Positions 28,059 through 36,683 of a stretch of 64,000 nucleotides of DNA are shown here, piece after piece. Origin of the DNA: Arthrobacter sp. H16F315 (GTDB lineage Bacteria > Actinomycetota > Actinomycetes > Actinomycetales > Micrococcaceae); the NCBI RefSeq assembly GCF_024124825.1, contig NZ_JAMXSS010000002.1, positions 1,798,001-1,862,000 on the forward strand, in the 5' to 3' direction. The number at the start of each line of letters is the position of its first letter. The first letter of the stretch is position 1. Under the pieces are notes generated by a model, which was not told the origin of the DNA, made no database searches, and was given only the letters and a program-made list of their open reading frames with translations. Made by a program: the position numbers and the translations under genes.

Positions 28059-29103
28059 GTGCAGCTGCTCCCGTCCTGGCTGCGTGCATGGCGATGATGT
28101 CAGAGAGCAGGGCGTACGCGGTCTCGATGCGGCCGGCTCCCGGTCCTGAGATGGTGACAGCGCCGAGAAGGTCGGTCTCAAAGGACACCGCGTTGGTCGC
28201 GCCGGAAACCCCGGCCAGCCCATGGTCGATGGGGAGTGCTACAGGAGATACGCCCGCTGTTACTGACCCGTCGAGGTTCCGCCGCGCTGAACCAACGAGC
28301 TTCCAGCGGAGTCCCTCTCGGGTTGCCTTCTGAATCTTCTCCGGGGTCACGGCCGAAATTCCCTGCCGCTGAACGTCCTTCAGTTCGATTCCTGCATCGA
28401 GCAGCTCGTTGGCGAGGATGAGGACCTTGAGCTGAACGTCGTAACCCTCGATGTCTGCTGCGGGGTTGGCCTCTGCGTAGCCGAGTTTCTGTGCCTCGCT
28501 AATTGCCGCTTCGAAGTCCAGTCCGGATTCCATCCGTCCGAGCACATAGTTGCTGGTGCCGTTGAGGATGCCTTCGAATCCGTTCAGCGTCAGCCCCGCG
28601 AACATCTTCTTGGCCAGGCGGATGACGGGAGTGCCGCTCATGACGGCACCCTCGAACTCGAAGTGCACGCCGTTCTGTTCGGCCAGGGAGGTGAGCTCCG
28701 CGCCGCGGAGGGCAACCGGGCCCTTGTTTGTGGTGCAGACACTCTTGCCGGATTCAAGGGCCCAACGGACGTGCGAAACCGCTGGCTCTCCGTCCTCGGG
28801 ATTCGTGAATGTGGCCTCGCAGATGATGTCGGCGGTGCAGTTACGTATGACTGATTCGTTATTGGTGTCCGCGGACCCGCCGTGCGCGGCGAAGGTTTCG
28901 CTGCCGCCGTCCATGGTGAGGGCGGTGCCGAGGTCAATGCCCTCGGGCTGGACCAGCGAGCCGAGGCGCAGGTCGGTGATGGCCACTACCCTCAGGCCAA
29001 AGCCCAGCTCGGAACGAAGTGTGTCACCGCGTGCGGCGACCAGTTCGGCCAGTGTCCTGTTGACGCCGCCGAAGCCGATCAGCGCAATGTCGTAGGTGGT
29101 CAT
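28051..29103 (-). CDS. hom: Homoserine dehydrogenase lacking the ACT domain
   Basis: A 350-aa oxidoreductase with a Rossmann start ([16 protein letters not shown]) and the homoserine dehydrogenase core: [12 protein letters not shown] (catalytic Lys), [29 protein letters not shown] and [21 protein letters not shown]. It ends about 90 residues earlier than the threonine-regulated actinobacterial enzyme, so the ACT domain is absent. Lack of feedback control, with the ALDH and aspartase genes behind it, fits a catabolic direction (homoserine to aspartate semialdehyde). AAGGAG precedes the ATG. It is the first gene of the operon. Confidence 0.92.
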   Translation of the reverse strand: MTTYDIALIGFGGVNRTLAELVAARGDTLRSELGFGLRVVAITDLRLGSLVQPEGIDLGTALTMDGGSETFAAHGGSADTNNESVIRNCTADIICEATFTNPEDGEPAVSHVRWALESGKSVCTTNKGPVALRGAELTSLAEQNGVHFEFEGAVMSGTPVIRLAKKMFAGLTLNGFEGILNGTSNYVLGRMESGLDFEAAISEAQKLGYAEANPAADIEGYDVQLKVLILANELLDAGIELKDVQRQGISAVTPEKIQKATREGLRWKLVGSARRNLDGSVTAGVSPVALPIDHGLAGVSGATNAVSFETDLLGAVTISGPGAGRIETAYALLSDIIAMHAARTGAAAHV

Positions 29104-29406
29104 GGTGCTCCTTCAGTCAGATACATCGGTCCTCCAATGCTGACCGCATTCCATGTCCGTCAGTGCATGTGAATGTGACCGAAAAACAGGGCGAAACGAC
29201 CATCTGCCTGCCGATTCGACAACGGCACCTCGAAGCAACATGCGTGCAACATATGCATGGTTACATGTTTTTAATGACCCCAAGACTGTTTTCGTGTTAC
29301 TTTCATCGCTACCGCCACTTCACGGCTCGAGGCGCCCTGGTCCCCCCACTCCGGGACAATGTGCGCATCTTTCGCATCAGACATGTCCGCTCACCTGGGA
29401 GAAACC
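29104..29406. promoter_or_regulatory. Divergent control region of the putative homoserine locus
   Basis: This 303-bp spacer separates hom (minus) from the permease (plus) and must hold both promoters. It is visibly AT-richer than its flanks around 29240-29320. There AACATGCGTGCAACATATG and GCATGGTTACATGTT contain interleaved dyads built on CATG/ACAT, possible operators for the IclR or Lrp regulator nearby. No gene is apparent. Confidence 0.4.
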
Positions 29407-30846
29407 ATGGAACCCTCATCACTTGTCCAGCTAGACCCACAGCCCACGATTGCCCCGTCGACCGATTCCGGGCTCCGGCGGTCCATGGGGGCGCGGCACC
29501 TTGTCATGATCGCCATGGGTGGCGTGATTGGTTCAGGGCTTTTCCTGAGCTCGGGTTACACCATTTCCCAGGCCGGCCCGCTCGGGGCCGTCATCGCCTA
29601 TCTGATCGGCGCCTTTGTGGTCTACCTGGTAATGGCGTGCCTCGGCGAACTGGCTATCGCATATCCGGTCTCAGGGGCCTTCCATATCTACGCGGCGAGG
29701 TCGATTGGGCCGGCCACCGGGTTCACAACCGCCTGGCTCTACTGGCTCTGCTGGGCTGTGGCCATCGGATCGGAGTTCACAGCCTCCGGTCTCCTGATGC
29801 AGCGCTGGTTTCCGGGTGTTGACGTCTGGATCTGGTGCGTCATCTTCGCCTCGGTCCTCTTTGGCCTGAACGCCGTTTCTTCGAAGTTCTTCGGCGAATC
29901 CGAGTTCTGGTTTGCCATCGTCAAGGTCGGCGCCATCGTGGTCCTCATTGTTCTTGGTGGCGCCGCGCTGTTCGGCGTCCACCCGCTAAGTGAGGGGACC
30001 AATCACCCGTTCATGTTTGAGAACTTCAACACCTCAAGTGGTCTCTTCCCCAACGGCTTCACCGGCGTCCTCGTCACCGCGCTGGCAGTGTTCTACGCCT
30101 TCTCCGGCTCTGAACTCATCGGCGTGGCAGCGGGTGAAACCGCCGACCCGGCCACCAACATCCCTAAAGCGATGCGCAGCACGGTCATCCGTCTACTGAT
30201 CTTCTTTGTCGGGGCCATCGCTGTCATCGCCGCCACCATACCGTTCGAGCAGGCCGGACTGGATGAAAGCCCATTCGTGACGGTCTTCTCATCCATCGGC
30301 ATTCCCTTTGCCGCGGACATCATGAACTTCGTCATCATCACCGCACTCCTATCCGCCGGCAACAGCGGTCTCTTCTCCTGCGCACGGATGCTCTACTCCC
30401 TTGCTGATGAGGGGCACGCTCCCCGGGTTCTGAAGAAGCTGACCCGACGCGGTATCCCCATGGTCGCGCTCTCAGTCAGCATGCTCGGAGGCCTGGCATC
30501 ACTCATCAGCAGCGTCGTAGCCCCTGAAACGGTATACCTGGCTCTGGTTTCGGTGGCAGGCTTCGCCGTCGTCGGGGTCTGGATGTCCATCACGGCCTCG
30601 CACTATTTCCACAGAAGGTCCTTCGTCAGGAACGGTGGCGACGTCGCTGCCCTTCCTTACAAAGCTCCGCTGTTCCCGCTGGTGCCGATCCTGGCCTTCT
30701 CGCTATGCGCCATCTCGCTGATCGGCATCGCCTTTGACCCGAACCAGGTAGCAGCCCTCTATTTCGGAGTCTCTTTCGTTGGCGCCTGCTACGCCTTCTT
30801 CTACTTCAAGTACGGACGCAAGGCGCGCGCAAACAAGCTGTCCTAA
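29407..30846 (+). CDS. APC-family amino acid permease
   Basis: A 479-aa, 12-helix transporter of the amino acid-polyamine-organocation superfamily (AAT/LysP-GabP type). It begins with the family block GARHLVMIAMGGVIGSGLFL, then GPLGAVIAYLIGAFVVYLVM and ELAIAYPVSGAFH. The start is ATG 29407, seven bases behind GGGAG. It heads the operon divergent from hom, followed by an amino-acid racemase and an IclR regulator. From this context it probably imports the amino acid degraded by the locus; the substrate is not readable from sequence. Confidence 0.88.
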   Translation: MEPSSLVQLDPQPTIAPSTDSGLRRSMGARHLVMIAMGGVIGSGLFLSSGYTISQAGPLGAVIAYLIGAFVVYLVMACLGELAIAYPVSGAFHIYAARSIGPATGFTTAWLYWLCWAVAIGSEFTASGLLMQRWFPGVDVWIWCVIFASVLFGLNAVSSKFFGESEFWFAIVKVGAIVVLIVLGGAALFGVHPLSEGTNHPFMFENFNTSSGLFPNGFTGVLVTALAVFYAFSGSELIGVAAGETADPATNIPKAMRSTVIRLLIFFVGAIAVIAATIPFEQAGLDESPFVTVFSSIGIPFAADIMNFVIITALLSAGNSGLFSCARMLYSLADEGHAPRVLKKLTRRGIPMVALSVSMLGGLASLISSVVAPETVYLALVSVAGFAVVGVWMSITASHYFHRRSFVRNGGDVAALPYKAPLFPLVPILAFSLCAISLIGIAFDPNQVAALYFGVSFVGACYAFFYFKYGRKARANKLS

Positions 30847-30871
30847 AGCCAGCATTAGCCGTCAACAACTC

Positions 30872-30911
30872 AGCTTCGTGGCCGGGAATTCTCTTCCCCG
30901 GCCACGAAGCT
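30872..30911 (+). terminator. 15-bp hairpin between permease and racemase
   Basis: AGCTTCGTGGCCGGG (30872-30886) and CCCGGCCACGAAGCT (30897-30911) form a perfect 15-bp stem with a 10-base loop. No clear T tract follows, and the racemase ATG is only 17 bases on. It may be a partial terminator that sets permease above racemase expression. Confidence 0.55.
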
Positions 30912-30927
30912 GTCCAACGGATGGATC

Positions 30928-32091
30928 ATGAACTCACAAGACCCGATGCAGCACGTGCGCAGCCCGGTCCAGGACGTCGGCAGTTGGCTGGAGATTGACG
31001 GCGCCGCTTTCGAGGCAAACGTTCGCAACCTCCTGTCCATGATCGATGACAGGGCGCTCCTGTGCGCGGTCGTAAAATCCAATGCCTACGGACACGGGGC
31101 TGACCTCCTCCTGCCCTTCCTCGTTCGTCTAGGCGTTCCCTTCATCGGAGTAGGAAACAACGAGGAAGCAGACACCGCACGCCGCTGCGGTTTTGAAGGC
31201 CGGATCCTACGCGTCCGTGCCGCGGCGCCGCAGGAGATCAAGGCCGGCCTGCGCCACGACATTGAAGAACTTATTGCAGACCCGCAGAGCGCGTGGGAAA
31301 TACACAAGATCGCCACCGACGCAGGGAAGGTGGTCCGCATCCACCTCGACATCAACTCTTCCGGGATCAGCAGACACAGCCTCGATGTCTCATCCACACT
31401 TGGCCGGGCATCCGCAGTTGCGATCGTCAGCCACCGGGGGCTTCAACTGGCCGGAATAATGACTCATTTTCCAAAAGATGACAGCAGACACATCGAAGCT
31501 GCACTTCAGCGCTTTCAAGGTCAGGCGCTGATGGTCCTCCAACAGACGGGAATTCCCCGGGAGGATGTGTTGCTCCACTGCGCCAATTCCTATGCCGCTC
31601 TGCACGTGCGCGGTTCCTGGCTGGACATGGTCCGTGCCGGGGCCGTCCTCTATGGCGACTCCGATCCGAGAGCAGGGGACTTCCAAAGGTGTTTGGCCTT
31701 CAAAGCCCGGGTCGCTTCCATCAACAGCTACGCAGCTGGAACTAAGGTCGGCTACGGCCTAACCCGCACCCTGCACCGGGACTCCAGGCTGGCGGCAGTG
31801 ACAGCGGGTTACGGGGATGGCTACCGGCGGGCACTGGCCAGCCAGGGCAGGGTGCTTATTCGCGGTCGTCGCGCTGCCATAATCGACATCATTTCCATGA
31901 ATTCCATGGTTGTTGACGTCACCGATGTGGCGGAAGTCGCCCCAGGAGACGAAGTCGTGCTTTTCGGTCGACAGAGGCGCGCAGAAATCGCCCCATCAGA
32001 TCTCGAAGCGGCAAATTCGGCAATACTCGCGGATCTCTACATCGTGTGGGCGCAAGGAAACCGCGTACTGGTCAACGCTGCAGACATGTGA
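30928..32091 (+). CDS. Alanine racemase-type PLP amino acid racemase
   Basis: A 387-aa fold-type III PLP enzyme. The PLP lysine is in LCAVVKSNAYGHGADLL near residue 49. The C-terminal beta domain supplies the second catalytic Tyr region (KVGYGLTRTL) and TAGYGDGYRRAL, SMNSMVVDVT. Location in a catabolic locus away from cell-wall genes suggests a broad-spectrum or degradative racemase, for example one feeding D-homoserine or another D-amino acid into the L-specific pathway. The exact substrate is inferred only from neighbours. The IclR gene starts 37 bp behind it. Confidence 0.85.
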   Translation: MNSQDPMQHVRSPVQDVGSWLEIDGAAFEANVRNLLSMIDDRALLCAVVKSNAYGHGADLLLPFLVRLGVPFIGVGNNEEADTARRCGFEGRILRVRAAAPQEIKAGLRHDIEELIADPQSAWEIHKIATDAGKVVRIHLDINSSGISRHSLDVSSTLGRASAVAIVSHRGLQLAGIMTHFPKDDSRHIEAALQRFQGQALMVLQQTGIPREDVLLHCANSYAALHVRGSWLDMVRAGAVLYGDSDPRAGDFQRCLAFKARVASINSYAAGTKVGYGLTRTLHRDSRLAAVTAGYGDGYRRALASQGRVLIRGRRAAIIDIISMNSMVVDVTDVAEVAPGDEVVLFGRQRRAEIAPSDLEAANSAILADLYIVWAQGNRVLVNAADM

Positions 32092-32128
32092 GAATAGGCG
32101 TAGATATCGGCCGGAAGGAGTATCGAGC

Positions 32129-32925
32129 GTGGATTCTTCCTCGGAAGCGTCGTCCATGGCCCAGGGACTTGCGATAGTCCGGCTGGTCGTGAACCGTGAG
32201 AAGGGCGGCAGACAGCTTCTCGGTGTTTCCCAGCTCGCATCCGAGCTGGACATGGAACAAAGCCGCGTCTCCCGCCTGACGAAAGAACTGTGCGAGCTCG
32301 GCTTGCTGGAAAGAGTTGACCGCGGCCCGTTTCGAACCGGGCCACGTTTTTTCGGCCTGGCCGCAGCGTTGAATACCGGCTGGGTCCGTGAATCACGAAG
32401 CGAACTCGAGGCTTTGGTGGCTTCCTTTGGCCTAAGGTCCCGAGTTTCCGTCCGCGAGGGTTTCCGTGTCATTCTCCTGCGGGCGTCCAGCAACGACGCA
32501 GTTCCCGGCAGTTTCGTGAAACCCGGCATGGTGACGCCCGTATGGTGTACCGGGTCCGGCCGGGCGTTACTGTGGGACGATCAGCAGCCTGCCGTTCAAG
32601 CCCTCCTCCAGGACGTCAACTTCATCGGAGTCGGGGCCCGGGAGCGGCGCATTCGCCGCAGGAAGTCGCTGAACTGATGGACCGGGACCGGGCGCGGGGT
32701 TTCATCGTCGCCGAGGAAGAGTTCGAACACGGAATCTACGAGCTGGCCGTTCCTGTCCGCAGCGCTGAAGGATCTATTCTGGCCGCGCTCAGCGTCCTGG
32801 GCAGCCGGGTCGAGATCAAATCCAACACCCCTGACATTGCTAAGGCCCTCACGGCTGCGGCCGAACGGCTGAGGTCCCACGAGGGCCGCGATCGCGACTC
32901 TGGCCAGAAGGGTCTTGCCAGCTAG
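32129..32925 (+). CDS. IclR-family regulator 1, frameshifted
   Basis: A GTG start at 32129 follows GGAAGGAG by eight bases. The N-terminal winged helix (LLGVSQLASELDMEQSRVSR then LTKELCELGLLERVDRG) is of IclR type and the effector domain begins LEALVASFGLRSRVSVREG. The frame breaks at the G4 run 32633-32636. With one extra G it continues GPGAAHSPQEVAELMDRDRA and RGFIVAEEEFEHGIYELAVP to 32925, a normal 265-residue IclR protein. It is last in the permease-racemase operon and probably controls it. Its stop shares the CTAG tetranucleotide with the stop of the convergent second IclR gene. Confidence 0.83.
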
Positions 32926-33698
32926 AGCGGGTTCTGCGGCAACGCGTATCCCAGCGTCGATTCCAGCCACTTTCCCCAGGAAAGGAGAGCCGTGGCGCAG
33001 AGCTCCCGCCGCGGCTCCAAGCGAGTCTTGGCGCCCACGACCTGTAACGCTGCCACCACATCGCCCTTGAAGTCCCGAATCGGAACGGCCAGGGAATAAA
33101 GTCCTGGCTCGGCTTCCTCATCGACAACCGAGTACCCACGTTCCCGCGCCCTTCGCACTCGTGAGAGGAAGTCCTCCACGTTATGCGGAGTATTGGGGCC
33201 ATGCCGCACGAAGTCAACGTCTGAGAATACGGTTCGGATCTCGGCGTCGGACGCTTCCCAGAGCAGGGCCTGGCCGGCGTCACTACAGAAGGCCGGGTAG
33301 GGGCGGCCCAGCCAAGAACCGACCATGTTGCTACCTGCCGGGACACGCTCACCGATGGTGACGGTACTGTCTCCGCTCAGAACTCCAAGGAAGCAGCCTT
33401 CATCAGTTTCGCCGGCCAAGCCTTCCAAGGCGGTCAGACCGTCGCTCTGCAGCCGTTGTTCTGTCAACAACTGAGCGTCCGTCAGGAGCGACCAGTCCAA
33501 GGTGTAGAAGCGGTGGTCTCCGCGCGCTAAAAACCCTTCCTGTTCTGCCGTGCGCAGGCTGCGCGATATCTGGCTTCTGTCCTTGCCCAGTTCTGCCGCT
33601 ATATCGGCGACCGTTCCGCCCGAGAGGCCTCTGGCGCTGCGGGAGCCGACCGCCAGGACAGCCATAATTCCCCGACCCATGCTGGATGTCTTAGACAT
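32922..33698 (-). CDS. IclR-family regulator 2
   Basis: A 258-residue IclR protein starting at MSKTSSMGRGIMAVL (ATG 33698; a longer in-frame leader is less likely). The winged helix is GGTVADIAAELGKDRSQISR; the effector domain contains CFLGVLSGDSTVTIGERVP, AFCSDAGQALLW and YSVVDEEAEPGLYSLAVPI. It is tail-to-tail with IclR regulator 1, overlapping by four bases, and the two are related at a distance. It precedes the cyclase-family gene's 3' end and may regulate that module. Confidence 0.88.
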   Translation of the reverse strand: MSKTSSMGRGIMAVLAVGSRSARGLSGGTVADIAAELGKDRSQISRSLRTAEQEGFLARGDHRFYTLDWSLLTDAQLLTEQRLQSDGLTALEGLAGETDEGCFLGVLSGDSTVTIGERVPAGSNMVGSWLGRPYPAFCSDAGQALLWEASDAEIRTVFSDVDFVRHGPNTPHNVEDFLSRVRRARERGYSVVDEEAEPGLYSLAVPIRDFKGDVVAALQVVGAKTRLEPRRELCATALLSWGKWLESTLGYALPQNPL

Positions 33699-33729
33699 GG
33701 ATCCGATTCTAGTCAATGGACGAATGGTC

Positions 33730-34482
33730 TTAGTGAATGGCGAAGACCCGGGCAGGAAAACCGCTGCCTCGAAAGGGCTTTGGCCAACTCGCAATCAGGG
33801 CCGCGCCCGCTTCGGGAAGTCCTTCCAAGTTCGCCATAAGCTCGATCTGCCACCGGTTCTGCGCCAAGACGTAGGTTTCCAGGCTGAAATCCTGACGGGA
33901 CGTAGCCATCCCCGGGTCCGTGTCCGTCTGTTCGTGCCCGACAGCAGTAACCGACCGCTCCTCGATCAGGAAAGAGAGGACTTCCTGCGACCAGCCCGGA
34001 GTGTGGCTGATGCCTCCTTCATCCCTGTTTGCCATAGCGCTAGTATCGGGCCAATGCTGGCTCCAGCCTGTCCGCAACGCCACAAATGCCCCTGGGACGA
34101 TGACACCATTGCGACTCTCCCATGCCTGCACGTCCTTCATCGTGGGAGTGGCGTCCGCACTTGCGTTCACCCGCGCGGTGATGTCGAGGATGACCATCGG
34201 AAGAACCATATCCTCCACCGGTATTTGGTCCAAGGTCCGTCCGCCGCGGATGAAATGCGAGGGAGGATCAACGTGTGTTCCCCATTGGCCGACTATCGAA
34301 TATCGGTGAGCGGTGAAACCGTCCCCCTTCTCCAGATCGAACAAAGTCTCCCTAACTTCGTCGGGGAAGGCCGGGAAACGTGGCTGGCCAGGGTGGAAGG
34401 CGTGCGTCAGGTCGGTAAATGACCTTCCACGAAGAAGTGGTTCCAGACCGTCCCAAAATCCCGTCGTCCTGGCTTCAATCAT
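33730..34482 (-). CDS. Cyclase-family (kynurenine formamidase-like) metal hydrolase
   Basis: A 250-residue protein of the metal-dependent cyclase/KynB superfamily. It shows SFTDLTHAFHPGQPRFPAFP and the metal motif QWGTHVDPPSHF (His-x3-Asp-x3-His spacing) followed by LDQIPVEDMVLPMVILDI; a C-terminal VGHEQTDTDPG supplies further ligands. Members hydrolyse amides or lactones, so formamidase is only one option. The start ATG 34482 overlaps the stop of the upstream minus-strand gene as ATGA, indicating translational coupling. Confidence 0.82.
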   Translation of the reverse strand: MIEARTTGFWDGLEPLLRGRSFTDLTHAFHPGQPRFPAFPDEVRETLFDLEKGDGFTAHRYSIVGQWGTHVDPPSHFIRGGRTLDQIPVEDMVLPMVILDITARVNASADATPTMKDVQAWESRNGVIVPGAFVALRTGWSQHWPDTSAMANRDEGGISHTPGWSQEVLSFLIEERSVTAVGHEQTDTDPGMATSRQDFSLETYVLAQNRWQIELMANLEGLPEAGAALIASWPKPFRGSGFPARVFAIH

Positions 34483-34916
34483 GATGCTGAGGCACTCTCG
34501 AAGACGGCCGGAAGGGCAGTGCAGGAGACACTTAGTGGCCCCGTCAGTTCGATCACCGGTACCTCCCATGGGTGGATGTCCACGATGCGCTGTAGGAAGC
34601 GTTCCACGGCAACGTCGTCGAGAAGCGCATCGAAATAGGTCGTGAGGACAAGGGTCGGCGAAATGGTCCGCTGGCCCACCTGTCCCAGAGTAGGTTTAGC
34701 CCCTTCCGCGCAGGTGAACCCCTCGAAACCCAAACCCGATTCGAAGACGTGCCTGTAGTTACCAAAATCCCCGAGATCAGGGGACTCCGACAAAGCCTGG
34801 AGCAGGGCCACTATTCCCGCTTCATCCCTGAATGCGTCCGCATCGCCCTTGGCGAGCTGCGAGAAGGGTTCCGACGCTACCGGCCAATGCACACGGAGCT
34901 TACGCACTGATTTCAT
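34479..34916 (-). CDS. Conserved-looking protein of unknown function coupled to the cyclase gene
   Basis: About 145 residues from MKSVRKLRVHWPVASEPF (ATG 34916; an ATG at 34982 would add 22 residues). I do not recognise the family. There is no signal peptide or transmembrane segment. The centre is mixed alpha/beta with GLGFEGFTCAEGAKPTLGQ and the C-terminus has EVPVIELTGPLSVSC. The four-base ATGA overlap with the cyclase-family gene makes it very probably real and a functional partner of that enzyme. It is divergent from the homocysteine methyltransferase gene. Confidence 0.6.
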   Translation of the reverse strand: MKSVRKLRVHWPVASEPFSQLAKGDADAFRDEAGIVALLQALSESPDLGDFGNYRHVFESGLGFEGFTCAEGAKPTLGQVGQRTISPTLVLTTYFDALLDDVAVERFLQRIVDIHPWEVPVIELTGPLSVSCTALPAVFESASAS

Positions 34917-35235
34917 TTCTATCTTCAAGGGAAGCCTCTTCCTGAGCGGTTCGCAAACGTGCTTTGAATGCCATGGTGACATAGTGTGATGATCATTACA
35001 AGCATCTAAAAATGCTTATTTTGCACATCGTTAGAATGACTGTCGGGTGGCGCTTCGGCACGCCCCGAATGAGAACCATCAAACCGGTGACCAAAGGCCA
35101 GCTCGCGGTCACGTACAGGCCCTGCTGCACAGCGCTTTTGGCACTACACGTTGTGCTACTTGGCAGTGTCGGACCGCGAGGCGGAGCGGTCGCCCAGCAG
35201 TAAAGACCAACCGAAGTGCTTAGGAGTCCTAAACG
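34917..35235. promoter_or_regulatory. Divergent spacer upstream of the methyltransferase
   Basis: About 320 bp without a convincing gene. It contains the AT-rich stretch near 34990-35030 (a likely promoter zone) and a GC-rich dyad GACCGC/GCGGTC near 35170-35190. I compared it by eye with SAM and SAH riboswitch cores and found no convincing match. Confidence 0.35.
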
Positions 35236-36204
35236 ATGCCCAGTACCACTGACCTCTCCCGCATGCTCGATGCCGGAGCGAACCTGACCCTGGACGGCGC
35301 ACTCGCCACCGAGCTTGAAGCGCACGGCTGCGACCTGGACGACCCTCTGTGGTCGGCAAAAGTCCTGCTGGAGCAGCCCCACCTGATCAAACGCGTACAC
35401 CTCGACTACTTCCGCGCAGGAGCTTCGGTTGCCACAACGGCGAGCTATCAGGCCACGACCTTGGGATATGCGCGGCGCGGCCTTAGCAAGCATGAGGCAA
35501 TGGAACTGGTGGCGTTGAGTGTGTGTCTGGCCGACGAGGCGCGTCGCGAGTATCTGGTCGAAAACCCCGACGCGGGCCCCCTTCTGGTTGCAGGATCGGT
35601 CGGACCCTACGGCGCGTATCTCGCGGACGGTTCGGAATACAGAGGCGATTACCGGTTCAGCCCAAATGAGTTCCTGGACTTCCATCGGCCGCGAATTTCA
35701 GCACTGGTGGATGCAGGGGCGGACTTTTTGGCCTGTGAGACGCTGCCTTCATTGCCGGAGGCCCAGTCACTGTTGGCCCTTCTGAAAGAGTTCAACGTCG
35801 AGGCGTGGCTCTCGTTTACACTGCGGGACGGCGGCCACATCAGTGACGGTACACCGCTTGCCCAGATGGCCGAGCTCTGCAGGGAGCAGCCGCTCGCGGT
35901 GGCGATCGGCGTTAACTGTGTGCCGCTGGAGCTTGTCTCACCAGCGCTCAAGGCCTTGGGTGAAGCCACGAAATTACCACTGGTCGCATATCCGAATTCG
36001 GGAGAAAGCTATGATCCAGTCACTAAGACCTGGGGGCCGGTCGAAACCGGGGACAGGCCTGCGGGCAGGGACAGCAGGCGCCCCCTGGGTCTCTCCGATG
36101 AAGCACCCATCTGGCGTGACCTCGGGGCCCGGCTCATTGGAGGGTGCTGTCGAACGACGCCACACGATATTGCTGCAGTGGCTAAGCTGTCTGCAAATCG
36201 CTGA
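35236..36204 (+). CDS. mmuM: Homocysteine S-methyltransferase
   Basis: A 322-aa MmuM-type zinc methyltransferase that makes methionine from homocysteine, using S-methylmethionine or SAM as donor. It starts with the strand TLDGALATELEAHGCDLDDPLWSA. The zinc ligands are a Cys in IGVNC and the pair in LIGGCCRTTPHDI. TASYQATTLGY and ACETLPSLPEA are further family blocks. GGAG lies 12 bases before the ATG. It sits alone on the plus strand, divergent from the cyclase module. No dedicated S-methylmethionine permease is adjacent. Confidence 0.92.
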   Translation: MPSTTDLSRMLDAGANLTLDGALATELEAHGCDLDDPLWSAKVLLEQPHLIKRVHLDYFRAGASVATTASYQATTLGYARRGLSKHEAMELVALSVCLADEARREYLVENPDAGPLLVAGSVGPYGAYLADGSEYRGDYRFSPNEFLDFHRPRISALVDAGADFLACETLPSLPEAQSLLALLKEFNVEAWLSFTLRDGGHISDGTPLAQMAELCREQPLAVAIGVNCVPLELVSPALKALGEATKLPLVAYPNSGESYDPVTKTWGPVETGDRPAGRDSRRPLGLSDEAPIWRDLGARLIGGCCRTTPHDIAAVAKLSANR

Positions 36205-36683
36205 CAGAATCTGCCGGGGGAGTGCGGAATCTGGCCTTTGGGCTTCTTGGGACGTGTCTTCGAGGGACGGCAATAGCAGGGGAGCGGAACTTCCACCTTG
36301 AGGTGCGGGCTCAGGGCTGCTTCGAATTCAAGTCGGCGGTGGCTACCCAGACGCTCCCGATGTTCTTGGCCTCCTGCATCTCAAATACGATCGACGACTG
36401 AGACGGACACGACATTTCTCATGTGACTTCAGCAGCCTGTGGATATCGTTTGTGACTGTTAGCCCGGAATGGCGGTTATGTCGCAGCTTGAAATGGCGGT
36501 TTCGCCGTTCCGTATGGGGAACCTTCTGGGGTTCGTATGACGTGTTGGGGATTCAATGCAGGGTTGTTGCGCTGTCTCCCTGTCTCCGGATCAGACCCCT
36601 ACTTCGCTCGTTCAACTACGAATGATGAAGCGTACCCATATACGGTCATTTTCGGTGCAACGCGCCCCGGTGACTGTTGAAGG
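36205..36683. other. Gene-free stretch with possible IS end
   Basis: No coding ORF is convincing here. Two direct copies of AATGGCGGTT about 20 bp apart (near 36468 and 36488), behind TGTTAGCCCGG, resemble the multiple terminal repeats seen at ends of IS21-type elements. No istA or istB reading frame accompanies them. This is at most a remnant. Confidence 0.3.

Noticed and set aside
35020..35235. SAM or SAH riboswitch upstream of the homocysteine methyltransferase
   Set aside because: A GC-rich dyad exists, but the conserved core bases of the riboswitch classes I know could not be matched.
36460..36520. IS21-type element called from two AATGGCGGTT repeats
   Set aside because: No transposase or IstB frame accompanies them and no opposite end was found; kept only as a note in the gene-free stretch.
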